DNA of 64,000 nucleotides, from contig NZ_JMSQ01000004.1 in the NCBI RefSeq assembly GCF_000696575.1, forward strand, positions 1 through 64,000. The letters run 5' to 3'. A program made the translations under genes and the position numbers. The notes beneath the pieces are model-generated. The model did not search any database, was not told the DNA's origin, and was given only the letters and a program-made list of their open reading frames with translations. This DNA is from Siccibacter colletis. GTDB lineage: Bacteria; Pseudomonadota; Gammaproteobacteria; Enterobacterales; Enterobacteriaceae. Below are positions 1 through 9,603 of this stretch, in pieces. Numbering within the stretch: position 1 is the stretch's first letter; each line of letters begins with the position of its first letter.

Positions 1-39
1 CGTGGTGAAAATGCTGGTGGCGTGAGGTTGATGGCTGCT

Positions 40-356
40 GGCGGGTGCGCTGCGCTTACCCGCCCTACAAACTATCCCGTAGGGTGGATAAAAATCGTAG
101 GGTGGGTAAGCGTCAGCGCACCCACCATTAAAACCGAGTGCAAAATCGTAGGGTGGGTAAGCGCCAGCGCACCCACCATAAAAACCGAGTGCAATATCGT
201 AGGGTGGGTAAGCGCCAGCGCACCCACCATAAAACCGAGTGCAAAATCGTAGGGTGGGTAAGCGCCAGCGCACCCACCATAAAACCGAGTGCAAAATCGT
301 AGGGTGGGTAAGCGCAGCGCACCCACCATTAAAACCGCACCCGCCTTACAACCCGT
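40..356. repeat. Tandem array of five 50-51 bp palindromic units plus flanking copies
   Basis: Five near-identical units begin at 97, 148, 199, 249 and 299. Each is a palindrome whose left half is GTAGGGTGGGTAAGCG and whose right half ends GCGCACCCACC, followed by a spacer containing AAAACCGAGTGCAAAATC. A reverse-oriented GC variant (GGCGGGTGCGCTGCGC...) lies at 40-69, and a fragment (GCACCCGCC) near 337-346. The array is directly downstream of argI and fills the gap; I see no gene in it. Short open frames across it only read the repeat. The same palindrome recurs singly elsewhere in the window. Confidence 0.9.
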
Positions 357-1357
357 TACGCCAGCGTCGCCACCATCACCGCTTTGATGGTATGCATGCG
401 GTTCTCCGCCTGGTCGAACACGATGCTGTGCGCCGACTCAAACACCTCATCCGTTACTTCCATTCCGCCGTGCAGGCCGTACTCCTGCGCCATCTGCTGG
501 CCGAGCGTGGTCTGGTCATCGTGGAACGCCGGCAGGCAGTGCAAAAACTTCACCTGCGGATTACCGGTTAACGCCAGCATCGCGCTGTTAACCTGATACG
601 GCCGCAGCAGCGCGATACGTTCCGCCCACTTCGCCTTCTCCTCACCCATCGACACCCAGACATCGGTATAGATGAAGTCAGCCCCGCTCACGCCGGACGC
701 CACGTCCTCGGTGAGGGTAATACGTCCACCGTTATGCGCTGCCAGCGCCTGGCATTCTGCCACCAGGCTCTCTTCCGGCCAGCAGGCTTTCGGTGCTACC
801 AGCCGCAGGTCGAAGCCCATCAGCGCCGCTGCTTCCAGCAACGAATTGCCCATGTTATTACGCGCATCGCCCGCATAGGCGAGGGTCATGTCGCGCAACG
901 CTTTACCCGGTGCGTGCTCCTGCATGGTGAGCAGATCCGCCAGCAGCTGGGTGGGGTGGAATTCGTTAGTTAACCCGTTCCACACCGGCACGCCGGCATA
1001 CTGCGCGAGGGTTTCCACAATCTCCTGTCCGTGACCGCGATACTGAATGCCGTCATACATGCGGCCCAGCACCCTGGCGGTGTCTTTGATGGACTCTTTA
1101 TGGCCAATCTGGCTGCCGGACGGCCCCAGGTACGTGACGCGCGCGCCCTGGTCAAAAGCGGCAACTTCGAAAGAGCATCGGGTGCGGGTTGAGTCTTTTT
1201 CGAAGATGAGCGCGATATTTTTGCCCGTCAGCTGCGGGGTTTCGCTACCGTTTTTCTTGTCGCGCTTGAGCGTGGCGGCAAGACCGAGCAGGTGGGTGAT
1301 TTGCGCAGGGGTAAAATCAAGCAGTTTCAGGAAGTGCTTACCAGAAAAATCAGACAT
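356..1357 (-). CDS. argI: Ornithine carbamoyltransferase
   Basis: This cytosolic enzyme joins ornithine and carbamoyl phosphate to make citrulline in arginine synthesis. The 333-residue product has the carbamoyl-phosphate site STRTRCSFE (about residues 56-64) and the ornithine-site HCLPAFHD motif near residue 275, and it aligns with E. coli ArgI from end to end as I remember it. The ATG at 1357 is preceded by a short leader. Two ARG boxes lie just upstream (1385-1423), so repression by ArgR with arginine is expected. The gene is divergent from rraB and ends in a repeat array. Identification is firm; argF is the only close alternative, and the neighbours favour argI. Confidence 0.97.
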   Translation of the reverse strand: MSDFSGKHFLKLLDFTPAQITHLLGLAATLKRDKKNGSETPQLTGKNIALIFEKDSTRTRCSFEVAAFDQGARVTYLGPSGSQIGHKESIKDTARVLGRMYDGIQYRGHGQEIVETLAQYAGVPVWNGLTNEFHPTQLLADLLTMQEHAPGKALRDMTLAYAGDARNNMGNSLLEAAALMGFDLRLVAPKACWPEESLVAECQALAAHNGGRITLTEDVASGVSGADFIYTDVWVSMGEEKAKWAERIALLRPYQVNSAMLALTGNPQVKFLHCLPAFHDDQTTLGQQMAQEYGLHGGMEVTDEVFESAHSIVFDQAENRMHTIKAVMVATLA

Positions 1358-1384
1358 AGTTCCCTCACATGGCTGACGCCACTA

Positions 1385-1423
1385 ATTGAATTAAAATTCA
1401 ATTTATATGTATGAATATTCATT
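1385..1423. promoter_or_regulatory. Pair of ARG boxes (ArgR operator) upstream of argI
   Basis: Two 18-bp sites fit the consensus WNTGAATWWWWATTCANW: 1385-1402 (ATTGAATTAAAATTCAAT) and 1406-1423 (core TGTATGAATATTCA). They are separated by 3 bp, the spacing known for paired ArgR hexamer sites, and lie 28-66 bp upstream of the argI start. Confidence 0.9.
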
Positions 1424-1518
1424 TGCAACCCTGAGGCAGAAATCTTTACTGTGAAAGGTGGAGGCATTCTCCGGCGTGTGTGAAAATAAGAGTATCTGCC
1501 ACCTATGAGGAACCCATC

Positions 1519-1947
1519 ATGGCAAACCCGGAACTCCTGGAAGAACAGCGCGAAGAAACGCGTTTGATTATTGAAGAATTACTGGAAGACGGCAGCGATC
1601 CGGACGCGCTGTACACCATCGAACATCATCTTTCGGCAGATGATTTCGAAACCCTGGAAAAGGCGGCGGTTGAAGCGTTCAAACTGGGGTATGAAGTGAC
1701 CGATCCGGAAGAGCTGGAAGTGGAAGAGGGCGATACCGTCATCTGCTGCGACGTGGTGAGTGAAAGCGCGCTGAACGCCGAGCTTATCGATGCGCAGGTT
1801 GAGCAGCTGCTGAACCTCGCCGAGAAGTTTGGCGTCGAGTATGACGGCTGGGGCACCTACTTCGAAGATCCGAACGGCGAAGAGGGTGACGACGGCGACG
1901 ATGACGAGCTGGTGGACGACGAGGACGACGACGGCATTCGTCACTAA
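1519..1947 (+). CDS. rraB: Ribonuclease E inhibitor RraB
   Basis: RraB binds RNase E in the degradosome and lowers its activity, which shifts the lifetimes of many mRNAs. The product is 142 residues starting [10 protein letters not shown], chosen because TGAGGA at 1506-1511 gives a good ribosome site. An upstream in-frame start at 1480 would add 13 residues not found in homologues. The protein is strongly acidic, with a C-terminal run rich in D and E (about residues 122-138), typical of the family. It is divergent from argI, as in E. coli, and followed by a 10-bp stem-loop and miaE. Confidence 0.95.
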   Translation: MANPELLEEQREETRLIIEELLEDGSDPDALYTIEHHLSADDFETLEKAAVEAFKLGYEVTDPEELEVEEGDTVICCDVVSESALNAELIDAQVEQLLNLAEKFGVEYDGWGTYFEDPNGEEGDDGDDDELVDDEDDDGIRH

Positions 1948-1954
1948 GTAACCT

Positions 1955-1978
1955 GTGCGGCAGCCCCCGCTGCCGCAC
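1955..1978 (+). other. Stem-loop between rraB and miaE
   Basis: GTGCGGCAGC (1955-1964) pairs perfectly with GCTGCCGCAC (1969-1978) across a CCCC loop. No T-tract follows, so it is not a standard intrinsic terminator. It may protect the rraB mRNA end or dampen read-through into miaE. Confidence 0.6.
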
Positions 1979-1992
1979 CGCAAGGACCGGAC

Positions 1993-2751
1993 ATGAACTA
2001 CCCGCAATTACTCGCCCCGATACTCGATTTCCTCCACTGCCCGACCCCCGATGCCTGGATTGAAAAAGCCAGACAGCCGGAAAACCTGCCGCTGCTGCTC
2101 ACCGACCACATGATCTGCGAACTGAAAGCGGCCCAGACCGCGATGCTGCTGATCCGCAAATATGTCGCCGACCAGCGCGGCGGTGAAGCGCTGCTGAGCT
2201 GGCTGAAACCCTATGAATCCTTTACCTATGGCGGTGGCCCGGAGCCAGATTTTGTCGCGCTGCATAAGCGCATCGGCAAAAGCGTGATGCCGCACACCGA
2301 GGATCCCTGGGGCCAGCAGCTGATCGACAGCATGGTGCTGCTGATCAAAGAGGAGCTTCACCATTTCTGGCAGGTACGTGAAGTGATGATGAAGCGCGAT
2401 ATCCCCTACGTGAAGATCACCGCCAGTCGCTATGCGCGCGGGCTGATCCGCGATCTCCGCACCTGGGAGCCGCAGCGGCTTATCGATAAGCTGATCTGCG
2501 GGGCGTATATCGAAGCGCGCTCCTGCGAACGCTTCGCCGCGCTGGCACCGCACGTTGATGAGGAGCTGCAGGCGTTTTACCTGTCGCTGTTGCGCTCGGA
2601 AGCGCGTCACTATCAGGACTACCTGACGCTGGCGCAGTCGATTTCCGATGACGACATCACCCCGCGCGTGCGCCACTTCGGCGACGTGGAAGCCGCGCTG
2701 ATTACCACACCCGACAGCGAATTCCGTTTTCACAGCGGCGTTCCTGCCTGA
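1993..2751 (+). CDS. miaE: tRNA-(ms2io6A)-hydroxylase MiaE
   Basis: MiaE hydroxylates the isopentenyl side chain of ms2i6A37 to ms2io6A37 in tRNAs that read UNN codons, using O2 and a non-haem di-iron centre. The 252-residue product has the ferritin-like four-helix ligand pattern: a Glu in ICELKAAQ (about 43), E-L-H-H at 121-124, a Glu in the YIEARSCE helix, and E-A-R-H near 202. It is absent from E. coli K-12 but present in Salmonella and most related genera. The RBS is AAGGACC ahead of the ATG. It follows rraB by 45 bp and ends before a hairpin at 2774-2806. Confidence 0.95.
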   Translation: MNYPQLLAPILDFLHCPTPDAWIEKARQPENLPLLLTDHMICELKAAQTAMLLIRKYVADQRGGEALLSWLKPYESFTYGGGPEPDFVALHKRIGKSVMPHTEDPWGQQLIDSMVLLIKEELHHFWQVREVMMKRDIPYVKITASRYARGLIRDLRTWEPQRLIDKLICGAYIEARSCERFAALAPHVDEELQAFYLSLLRSEARHYQDYLTLAQSISDDDITPRVRHFGDVEAALITTPDSEFRFHSGVPA

Positions 2752-2773
2752 CTCTCCTAATATTGGTAGTTGT

Positions 2774-2806
2774 CAGCCTGAGGAGGTGCAATATTTCCTC
2801 AGGCTG
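2774..2806 (+). terminator. Stem-loop downstream of miaE
   Basis: CAGCCTGAGGA (2774-2784) pairs with TCCTCAGGCTG (2796-2806) across an 11-nt loop. The 11-bp stem is perfect, but there is no clear T-tract, so it is a probable weak terminator or RNA end between miaE and the next gene. Confidence 0.5.
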
Positions 2807-2844
2807 GTAAAACGTATCGGCTGCATCGACCAACAAGGAGCTCT

Positions 2845-3675
2845 ATGAACTGGACGCACATTATTGTTGCAGGCTACGCGGGCGCGGTTATTGCGCTGCT
2901 GGTAACCCTGCTGCGTAAAAAAGGCTGGGTAAGCAAGGCGGGCGCGGTGGTGCTGGCGCTGGCGGCAATTGCCCTCTGGAACGTGCTGGACGCGCGCTAT
3001 TTCATGCCGCAGCGCCAGAGTGTGCAGACGCAAAGCGAGGCGGAGCGATTCGATGCGGCCTTTGCGAAGCTGCCGATCTACGGCGTGCTGAAAGAGCAGG
3101 AGCCGCAGTTTATGGCGCAGCTGCGCGATCGCTCGCTGGCGATGCAGAAAGAGGGCAAGTCGGAGCAGCAGATTATCGACGCCATCCAGCCCGAGATCAT
3201 GACGTTGCAGATCAAGCGTCTGCAATCCGCGCCGGATGCCAACGTGGTGGCATTTATGCAGGCCAATATGCAGCAAACCGCGCTGGTGCAAAAAGAGAGC
3301 GACGATGCCTGCTTCCGCTTTCTGTTTCCGGGGGTGAAGGGCGGAATTAACGCTGCCCGGCTGCTGCCGCAGGACGTAACGCTGCACCGCATGGAAGTGG
3401 ATGCGGAGATGATGCGTGCCGCCTGGGGTGAAACGAAGCATACGGTGACCGAGGCCGAGCGCCAGCGGGCGCAGCGTGACGTACAGCCGATCCTGCAAAA
3501 GCTTACCGACCGCTACGGCAGCGATTTCTCGCTGATGGCTACGCCGCAGCAGGCGATCGGCAAAGAGCAGCGGGTATGCAATATCGTGCAGGATCTGTGG
3601 CGGGAAGTGTTACAGCTGCCGGCGGATCGCGCGGCGGGCATTATTCGTCTGTCGATGGAAATGACGGGCCAGTAA
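2845..3675 (+). CDS. Hypothetical membrane-anchored protein
   Basis: I do not recognise a characterised family. The 276-residue product begins with two hydrophobic segments (about residues 5-23 and 31-48) separated by a short basic loop (LRKKGWVSK), followed by a soluble, mostly helical domain of about 225 residues with two Cys (in DDACFRFLFPG and RVCNIVQDLW). It is likely tethered in the inner membrane with the large domain on one face. The start ATG at 2845 has the RBS AAGGAG. It stands alone between miaE and yjgM and converges with yjgM; codon use matches the core. Confidence 0.75.
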   Translation: MNWTHIIVAGYAGAVIALLVTLLRKKGWVSKAGAVVLALAAIALWNVLDARYFMPQRQSVQTQSEAERFDAAFAKLPIYGVLKEQEPQFMAQLRDRSLAMQKEGKSEQQIIDAIQPEIMTLQIKRLQSAPDANVVAFMQANMQQTALVQKESDDACFRFLFPGVKGGINAARLLPQDVTLHRMEVDAEMMRAAWGETKHTVTEAERQRAQRDVQPILQKLTDRYGSDFSLMATPQQAIGKEQRVCNIVQDLWREVLQLPADRAAGIIRLSMEMTGQ

Positions 3676-3689
3676 ACCGGCCCGCAGTG

Positions 3690-4199
3690 CTACAGGTTTT
3701 TCAGCATCCGCACTTCGCAGTCCACGTGGCCGGTACAGCCCAGCGGGGCGGAGATGTGGTCGAAGCCCAGGCTTTCATAGAGGGCGATGGCCTGCCGGAG
3801 AAACGCGGTCGTTTCCAGATAGCAGCGGGTGAAACCCTGTTCGCGGGCGAAGTCCAGCGCTTGTAGCGCCAGCTGGCGGGCCAGCCCCTTACCGCGCGCC
3901 GCAGGCAGAAAATACATTTTTTGCAGTTCGCAGATACCCGGTTCGCTGCAGGCGAGTGGCGCAAGCCCGCCGCCGCCGACCACCTCGCCGTTATATTCCA
4001 CCACCCAATAGGCGTGGCGCGGCTGACTGTAGAGCTGATACAGGGCATCAAGATTGGGATCGGCAACGGTATAGCCTTTATCTGCCGTTAAGCCAAATTC
4101 CGCGGATACGGCGCGAATAACGCGCGCAATAGCAGGATTATCATGTGCGGTGAGCGGACGAAGTCGTAATTCGCTGCTCGCTGAGGGACTGCTCTGCAT
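3690..4199 (-). CDS. yjgM: GNAT family N-acetyltransferase YjgM
   Basis: The 169-residue protein is a GCN5-type acetyltransferase. The acetyl-CoA loop reads [14 protein letters not shown] (about residues 108-121), and the C-terminal part has YESLGF followed by a family-specific GCTGHVDCE tail. It resembles E. coli YjgM over its whole length; the natural substrate is not known to me with confidence. It converges with the hypothetical gene upstream and is divergent from yjgN, with a roughly 200-bp leader between them. Confidence 0.9.
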   Translation of the reverse strand: MQSSPSASSELRLRPLTAHDNPAIARVIRAVSAEFGLTADKGYTVADPNLDALYQLYSQPRHAYWVVEYNGEVVGGGGLAPLACSEPGICELQKMYFLPAARGKGLARQLALQALDFAREQGFTRCYLETTAFLRQAIALYESLGFDHISAPLGCTGHVDCEVRMLKNL

Positions 4200-4301
4200 G
4201 GTCTGACCTGGTTATTAGCTGGAAAACACGCGAGCGACCAATATAAAACAAACGTATCGCAGATGAAAAATAAAAACCCGCTGCGTTATCGAATTAACCT
4301 T

Positions 4302-4386
4302 GCTGCCATTTTTTACTGGCAGCCTATAACCGCGCAGGCGCAACCTGCGTTTTAATAACTCCCCCTGATTTCAGGGTTTTTTATTT
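4302..4386 (+). promoter_or_regulatory. Three-hairpin leader upstream of yjgN
   Basis: Three consecutive hairpins precede yjgN: GCTGCCA/TGGCAGC (4302-4323), CGCAGG/CCTGCG (4333-4349, followed by TTTT) and CCCTG/CAGGG (4363-4376, followed by TTTTTTATTT). The second and third look like intrinsic terminators. They lie only 19-70 bp before the yjgN start, so transcription from upstream would meet terminators before the gene. Attenuation is possible; alternatively the promoter sits after the hairpins. Confidence 0.5.
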
Positions 4387-4404
4387 CTTTCAGGATGAAA
4401 GCGT

Positions 4405-5589
4405 ATGAATTCACTGTCGAGTGAGACCAACACACAGCGTCACAAACTCAAATTTCATGGCACTGCCGATACCTGGTACGGTATCTGGCTGGTTAATTTA
4501 CTTTTATCGTTTATTACCTTCGGTATTTATTCCGCCTGGGCGAAAGTACGCACGTACCGTTATTTCTACGGTAATACCGAACTGGCTGGCGACCACTTTG
4601 ATTATCATGCAAAGCCGATGCAGATCCTGCTGGGACGCATGTTAACTATCGCCGGCATTATTGTGTTTTATATCTGTACCCTGCTGGCTCCGACGCTGGG
4701 GGGCGCAATGCTGCTTGCTTTCCTGGCGTTGCTGCCCTGGATCATCGTGCGCAGCTGGCGCTTTGAAGCCATCATGTCGAGCTATCGCGGCGTGCGCTTT
4801 AACTACCGCTGTCATGTTGGCCGCGCCTACATGACGTTCCTGGTCTGGCCGGTGCTGGCATATCTGACGCTGTTTATCCTGCTGAGCATGGCGTACGGGC
4901 TGGTGGCGGTCACCGGTATGCAGTTCCTTGCTGTGGCGCTGGTGGCATTGTTCATCATCCCCGGTTTTGTCGCGGTAAATGGCGTCCTGAGCGCCGTGCA
5001 GCATGACCTGTACGTCAATAACATGTTCTTCGGCAATTCCGCCTTCAAAGGCGTGATGAAAAAAGCGGCCTTCGTGAAGTTCTCGCTGATCTCGCTGCTG
5101 CTGGCGGTGCCGTTTATCGTGCTGATCGGTATGCTGATGGGGGCGCTCACCATGACGATGGTGACGATGAGCGAGTACGGTGTCAGCGATGAAGCGATGG
5201 GTGAGATGGTGGGGGCAAATGTCAGCAGCTTCCTTCTCACCTACCTGATGATGCTGGTATGGGGCATGATGACGCGCGCATACCTGACCGTCGCCCATCG
5301 CAACTACATGTTCAACCAGACCACGCTCAACGACGGGAAAATCTCCCTGCACTCTAGCATGAAGCTGCTGCCGTACCTCTGGCTGCTGTTTGTTAATGCC
5401 CTGATTATCTTCTTCTCGGCGGGCCTCGCCACGCCGTTCGCGCAGCTGCGTCATGCCCGTTACATGGTCGAGACGCTGGAAGTGGAAGGCGACATCGACA
5501 CCCTGGCGGTGCAGGCGCACACCGACACCGCGCAGAGCGCGCTGGCGGAAGAGCTGGTGCAGGAACTGGATCTCAATGTCGGCATCTGA
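4405..5589 (+). CDS. yjgN: DUF898 (YjgN family) inner membrane protein
   Basis: This 394-residue polytopic inner membrane protein belongs to the DUF898/YjgN family, and its function is unknown. The N-terminal motif KFHGTADTWYGIWLVNLLLS, followed by FGIYSAWAKVRTYRYFY, is the family signature. About seven to nine hydrophobic segments follow, for example near residues 72-118, 146-187, 220-250 and 275-294. The motif AHRNYMFNQTTL lies near residue 302. The last 14 bp overlap the start of the M48 protease gene, so the two are translationally coupled and probably act together in membrane maintenance, which is inference. It sits at the E. coli yjgN position but is only distantly similar. Confidence 0.85.
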   Translation: MNSLSSETNTQRHKLKFHGTADTWYGIWLVNLLLSFITFGIYSAWAKVRTYRYFYGNTELAGDHFDYHAKPMQILLGRMLTIAGIIVFYICTLLAPTLGGAMLLAFLALLPWIIVRSWRFEAIMSSYRGVRFNYRCHVGRAYMTFLVWPVLAYLTLFILLSMAYGLVAVTGMQFLAVALVALFIIPGFVAVNGVLSAVQHDLYVNNMFFGNSAFKGVMKKAAFVKFSLISLLLAVPFIVLIGMLMGALTMTMVTMSEYGVSDEAMGEMVGANVSSFLLTYLMMLVWGMMTRAYLTVAHRNYMFNQTTLNDGKISLHSSMKLLPYLWLLFVNALIIFFSAGLATPFAQLRHARYMVETLEVEGDIDTLAVQAHTDTAQSALAEELVQELDLNVGI

Positions 5590-6610
5590 ACTTGAGTGTG
5601 ACGGCTACTACCAGTATCCGGGGCAGGCTGCCAGGGAGGCGGCCCGTATCACCTTTCGCGACGCCTCCCTGACGCTGCGGCTGGATGCCGGGGAGCGGCT
5701 GTTTACGCTCTCCCAGCTGGAGATCCGCCCGGCGCCGGAAGGCGTCCCGCAGGCCATTACTTTCCCGGACGGCGGGCGCTTTATGCCCGCTAACCCTGCC
5801 GCTTTTCGTCACTGGTATGAGAACCGCCACCGCAAACCGCCGCTGATCAATGCCCTGGAGCGCCGCAAAAGCGGCATTGCGGCGGCGCTGATCGGCACGC
5901 TGCTTACCGCGGTGTTCTATGTGGCGGTGCTGCTGCCCTGGCTGAGCGAGACGATTGCGTATCATCTGCCGGTGGCGGTGGAGCAGCAGCTGGGTGAAGT
6001 CAGCGAGCAGCTGCTGGTCGAGCAGGGGTTCAGCAACAGCAGCCTGAGCGCGGCGCGTCAGGCGCAGCTGCAGGCGCTGTTTAGCGCGGTTACCCCGGCT
6101 GAGATGCGCGATAAAGGCGGGCTGCGCCTGCTTATCATGCACTTCCCGGAAGGGGCCAACGCGCTGATGTTGCCGAACGGCACCATGATCCTCAGCGATG
6201 AGCTGGTGGCGCTGGCGAAAAGCGACGATGCACTGGCCGCAGTAATGCTGCATGAGATGGGTCACTACCGCTACCGGCACTCGCTGCAGATGCTGGTGCG
6301 CTCGTCGCTGATGACGCTGTCGATGATGCTGGTGGTGGGGGACGTGGACGGCATTGGCGATACGCTGCTGCAGTCGGCGGTATTCGTCAACGAGATGCGC
6401 TTCTCGCGCGGGATGGAGAATGAGGCCGACGAATTCGCTATTGCCGAAATGAAGCAGCAGGGCCGTTCGCTACAGGCGATGGTGCAGATCTTTGCCGCGC
6501 TGAAGGATGAGCATCCCGACGATGACGGGCTGATGATGCCCGACTGGCTCAGCACCCATCCGAACATGGAAGCCCGCCTTGAGCGCATCAGGGAAGCATC
6601 AGGAGGGTAA
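5576..6610 (+). CDS. M48 family metallopeptidase (membrane-anchored)
   Basis: This predicted zinc endopeptidase has 344 residues when started at the ATG overlapping the yjgN stop; a longer frame from 5453 exists but would run through yjgN. It has an N-terminal domain, one transmembrane helix (about residues 99-120), a linker, and the catalytic motif HEMGH near residue 227 with the third ligand in ENEADEFA. This is the HExxH...E(x)xxD arrangement of HtpX/Oma1-like M48 proteases. Its coupling with a DUF898 protein is a recurrent pair and suggests quality control in the inner membrane or periplasm. It ends before two palindromic repeats and a bidirectional terminator. Confidence 0.88.
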   Translation: MSASELECDGYYQYPGQAAREAARITFRDASLTLRLDAGERLFTLSQLEIRPAPEGVPQAITFPDGGRFMPANPAAFRHWYENRHRKPPLINALERRKSGIAAALIGTLLTAVFYVAVLLPWLSETIAYHLPVAVEQQLGEVSEQLLVEQGFSNSSLSAARQAQLQALFSAVTPAEMRDKGGLRLLIMHFPEGANALMLPNGTMILSDELVALAKSDDALAAVMLHEMGHYRYRHSLQMLVRSSLMTLSMMLVVGDVDGIGDTLLQSAVFVNEMRFSRGMENEADEFAIAEMKQQGRSLQAMVQIFAALKDEHPDDDGLMMPDWLSTHPNMEARLERIREASGG

Positions 6611-6613
6611 ACC

Positions 6614-6688
6614 CAGGGTGGGTAAGCGCCGCGCACCCACCTTATTCCCCAGAAACCCCGTAGGGTGGGTAAGCGCAGCGCACCCACC
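6614..6688. repeat. Two copies of the GTAGGGTGGGTAAGCG palindrome
   Basis: Copies at 6614-6641 and 6660-6688 lie between the M48 protease stop and the valS-side terminator. Both are the same orientation. They belong to the family described at the left end of the window. Confidence 0.85.
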
Positions 6689-6702
6689 GCATAACACCCA
6701 TA

Positions 6703-6729
6703 AAAAAACCGGGCCTGGCCCGGTTTTTT
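6703..6729. terminator. Bidirectional intrinsic terminator
   Basis: CCGGGCC (6709-6715) and GGCCCGG (6717-6723) form the core, flanked by A6 and T6, so the hairpin is followed by a T-tract on both strands. It separates the convergent M48 protease gene and valS. Confidence 0.92.
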
Positions 6730-6742
6730 GTTATCGCTTCTC

Positions 6743-9598
6743 TTACAGCGCGCTGATAACCGCCTGCTGCTCAATCAGCTTCGCTTTCGCGTCCTGATAG
6801 CCTTCAATCTTCTCGCGCTCTTTGGCAACTACCGCTTCCGGCGCGCGCGCCACAAAGCCTTCGTTGCTCAGTTTGCTTTCGATACGGGCGATCTCCTGCT
6901 CGACCTTCGCCACTTCTTTGGCGAGACGGTCCAGCTCGGCCGCTTTATCGATCAGGCCCGCCATCGGGATCAGCAGCTCGGCGCCGTCGATGATTTTGGT
7001 CACGGAAACCGGACCTTTATCGTCGGCAGACAGCACGGTGATGCTTTCCAGACGCGCCAGCGTTTTCAGGAAGTTCAGGTTTTCGTTAACGCGACGCGCG
7101 GCGTCAGCGCTGCACCCGCGCAGCAACAGCTCCAGCGGTTTACCCGGCGCGATGTTCATCTCGGCGCGGATGTTACGCACGGCGATAATTGCCTGCTTCA
7201 GCCACTCGGTATCGGCCAGCGCGGCTGCGTCAACCTGCGCAGCGTCATACGCCGGGAACGGCTGCAGCATGATGGTATCCGCATCAATGCCTTTCAGCAC
7301 TTTCACGCGCTGCCAGATGGTTTCAGTGATGAACGGAATGATCGGGTGCGCGAGACGCAGCAGACCTTCCAGCACGTTCACCAGCGTATTGCGGGTGCCG
7401 CGCAGCTCGGCCTCAGAGCCGCCGTTCATGACCGGCTTGGTCAGCTCCAGATACCAGTCGCAGAACTGGTTCCAGGTGAACTCGTACAGAATGCCGGCCG
7501 CGATGTCGAAGCGGAAGTTGTCCAGCGCCTCGCGGTAGGCTTTCACCGTCTGGTTGAACTCCGCGAGGATCCAGCGATCCGCCAGCGACAGCGCGATCTC
7601 GCCGCCGTTGAAGCCGCAATCCTGATCTTCGGTGTTCATCAGCACGAAGCGGCTGGCGTTCCACAGCTTGTTACAGAAGTTGCGGTAGCCTTCCAGGCGC
7701 TTCATATCCCAGTTGATGTCGCGACCGGTCGAGGCCAGCGCCGCCAGGGTGAAGCGCAGGGCGTCGGTGCCGTGCGGTTCGATGCCGTCCGGGAACTGCT
7801 TCTCGGTGCGCTTGCGGATTTTCTCAGCCAGCTGCGGCTGCATCATGTTGCCGGTGCGCTTCTCCAGCAGGTCCGGCAGCGAAATGCCGTCTACCATGTC
7901 CAGCGGGTCAATCACGTTGCCCTTGGACTTGGACATCTTCTGGCCTTCGTCGTCGCGGATAAGGCCGGTCATGTAGACGGTCTTAAACGGTACCTGCGGC
8001 TTGCCGTCTTCATCTTTGATAAAGTGCATGGTCATCATGATCATGCGCGCAATCCAGAAGAAGATGATGTCGAAGCCGGAAACCATCACGCTGGTCGGGT
8101 GGAACTGACGCAGCGCGTCGGTGTTTTCCGGCCAGCCGAGGGTAGAGAAGGTCCAGAGCGCGGAGGAGAACCAGGTGTCGAGCACGTCTTCGTCCTGGCG
8201 CAGCTGCACGTCGGCGCTCAGGTTGTTTTCCTGACGCACTTCCTCTTCGCTGCGGCCCACGTAGACGTTGCCTTCCGCGTCGTACCACGCCGGGATACGG
8301 TGACCCCACCACAGCTGACGGGAAATGCACCAGTCCTGAATATCGCGCATCCATGAGAAGTACATGTTTTCGTACTGCTTCGGCACAAACTGGATGTCGC
8401 CGTTTTCTACGGCTTCCACCGCCGGCTTCGCCAGCACGTCGGCACGCACGTACCACTGGTCGGTCAGCATCGGCTCGATAACCACGCCGCCGCGATCGCC
8501 GTACGGTACGGTCAGGTCGTGAGGTTTGATCTCTTCCAGCAGGCCGAGGGCGTCTACCGCCGCAACGATAGCTTTACGTGCCGCAAAACGCTCCATCTTC
8601 TGGAACTCTGCCGGGATGTCGCTGGAGTAGACGTCAGACTCGTTGCCTTTGGTGTCGTACACTTCTGCGCTTTCACGGATATCGCCGTCAAAGGTCAGAA
8701 TGTTGATCATCGGCAGGGCGTGACGACGGCCGACTTCATAATCGTTGAAGTCGTGCGCCGGAGTGATCTTCACGCAGCCGGTGCCTTTTTCCATGTCGGC
8801 GTGCTCATCGCCCACCACCGGAATACGGCGGTTGACCAGCGGCAGCATCACGAATTTGCCGATAAGATCTTTGTAGCGCGGATCTTCCGGGTTCACCGCC
8901 ACGCCGGTATCGCCCAGCAGGGTTTCCGGACGGGTGGTTGCTACCACCAGATAATCTTTACCGTCGGCAGTTTTCGCGCCGTCGGCCAGCGGATAGCGGA
9001 TGTGCCACATCGAGCCTTTCGACTCGCGGTTTTCCACTTCCAGATCGGAGATCGCGGTGCGCAGTTTCGGGTCCCAGTTCACCAGGCGTTTGCCGCGGTA
9101 GATGAGATCTTCTTTATACAGGCGCACGAACACTTCTTTCACCGCGTTGGACAGGCCTTCGTCCATGGTGAAACGCTCACGCGTCCAGTCCACGGAGTTG
9201 CCGAGACGGCGCATCTGGCGGGTAATGGTGCCGCCGGATTCCGCCTTCCACTGCCAGATTTTATCAATGAACGCGTCGCGGCCGTAATCGTGGCGGGTCT
9301 TACCCTCTTCAGCCGCGATTTTGCGCTCTACCACCATCTGGGTGGCGATACCCGCGTGGTCCGTCCCCGCCTGCCACAGGGTGTTTTTGCCCTGCATACG
9401 CTGGTAGCGGATCATGGTGTCCATGATGGTCTGCTGGAAGGCGTGACCCATATGCAAACTGCCGGTGACGTTCGGCGGCGGGATCATGATGCAGAAGCTT
9501 TCCTGGCTCTCATCGCCATTCGGCTTGAAGTAGCCCTGCTCTTCCCAGTGCTCGTAAAGCGGCTGTTCGATATCTTGTGGGTTATATGTCTTTTCCAT
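6743..9598 (-). CDS. valS: Valyl-tRNA synthetase
   Basis: ValS charges tRNA-Val with valine and edits mischarged threonine. The 951-residue class Ia synthetase has the HIGH-type motif [12 protein letters not shown] (residues about 41-52), the KMSKSKGN loop near residue 554, the CP1 editing domain between them, the anticodon-binding helical bundle, and the C-terminal coiled coil (about 880-950, ending AVISAL). Length equals E. coli ValS. It follows holC with only 5 bp between the genes, so the two are cotranscribed. It is essential and shows no defect. Confidence 0.98.
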   Translation of the reverse strand: MEKTYNPQDIEQPLYEHWEEQGYFKPNGDESQESFCIMIPPPNVTGSLHMGHAFQQTIMDTMIRYQRMQGKNTLWQAGTDHAGIATQMVVERKIAAEEGKTRHDYGRDAFIDKIWQWKAESGGTITRQMRRLGNSVDWTRERFTMDEGLSNAVKEVFVRLYKEDLIYRGKRLVNWDPKLRTAISDLEVENRESKGSMWHIRYPLADGAKTADGKDYLVVATTRPETLLGDTGVAVNPEDPRYKDLIGKFVMLPLVNRRIPVVGDEHADMEKGTGCVKITPAHDFNDYEVGRRHALPMINILTFDGDIRESAEVYDTKGNESDVYSSDIPAEFQKMERFAARKAIVAAVDALGLLEEIKPHDLTVPYGDRGGVVIEPMLTDQWYVRADVLAKPAVEAVENGDIQFVPKQYENMYFSWMRDIQDWCISRQLWWGHRIPAWYDAEGNVYVGRSEEEVRQENNLSADVQLRQDEDVLDTWFSSALWTFSTLGWPENTDALRQFHPTSVMVSGFDIIFFWIARMIMMTMHFIKDEDGKPQVPFKTVYMTGLIRDDEGQKMSKSKGNVIDPLDMVDGISLPDLLEKRTGNMMQPQLAEKIRKRTEKQFPDGIEPHGTDALRFTLAALASTGRDINWDMKRLEGYRNFCNKLWNASRFVLMNTEDQDCGFNGGEIALSLADRWILAEFNQTVKAYREALDNFRFDIAAGILYEFTWNQFCDWYLELTKPVMNGGSEAELRGTRNTLVNVLEGLLRLAHPIIPFITETIWQRVKVLKGIDADTIMLQPFPAYDAAQVDAAALADTEWLKQAIIAVRNIRAEMNIAPGKPLELLLRGCSADAARRVNENLNFLKTLARLESITVLSADDKGPVSVTKIIDGAELLIPMAGLIDKAAELDRLAKEVAKVEQEIARIESKLSNEGFVARAPEAVVAKEREKIEGYQDAKAKLIEQQAVISAL

Positions 9599-9603
9599 GT
9601 CTG

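Noticed and set aside
97-327. CRISPR array at the left end
   Set aside because: Unit length is 50-51 bp in total and the 'spacers' are the same in every unit, so there are no variable spacers and no cas genes.
22-571. Several open frames through the left repeat array, some apparently repeating an amino-acid unit
   Set aside because: They read the palindromic DNA repeat in different phases, on both strands; the apparent protein repeats are by-products.
6728-8356. Long plus-strand frame of 542 codons opposite valS
   Set aside because: It lies antisense to a perfect valS gene and has the His/Arg/Gln-rich composition typical of shadow frames in GC-rich DNA.
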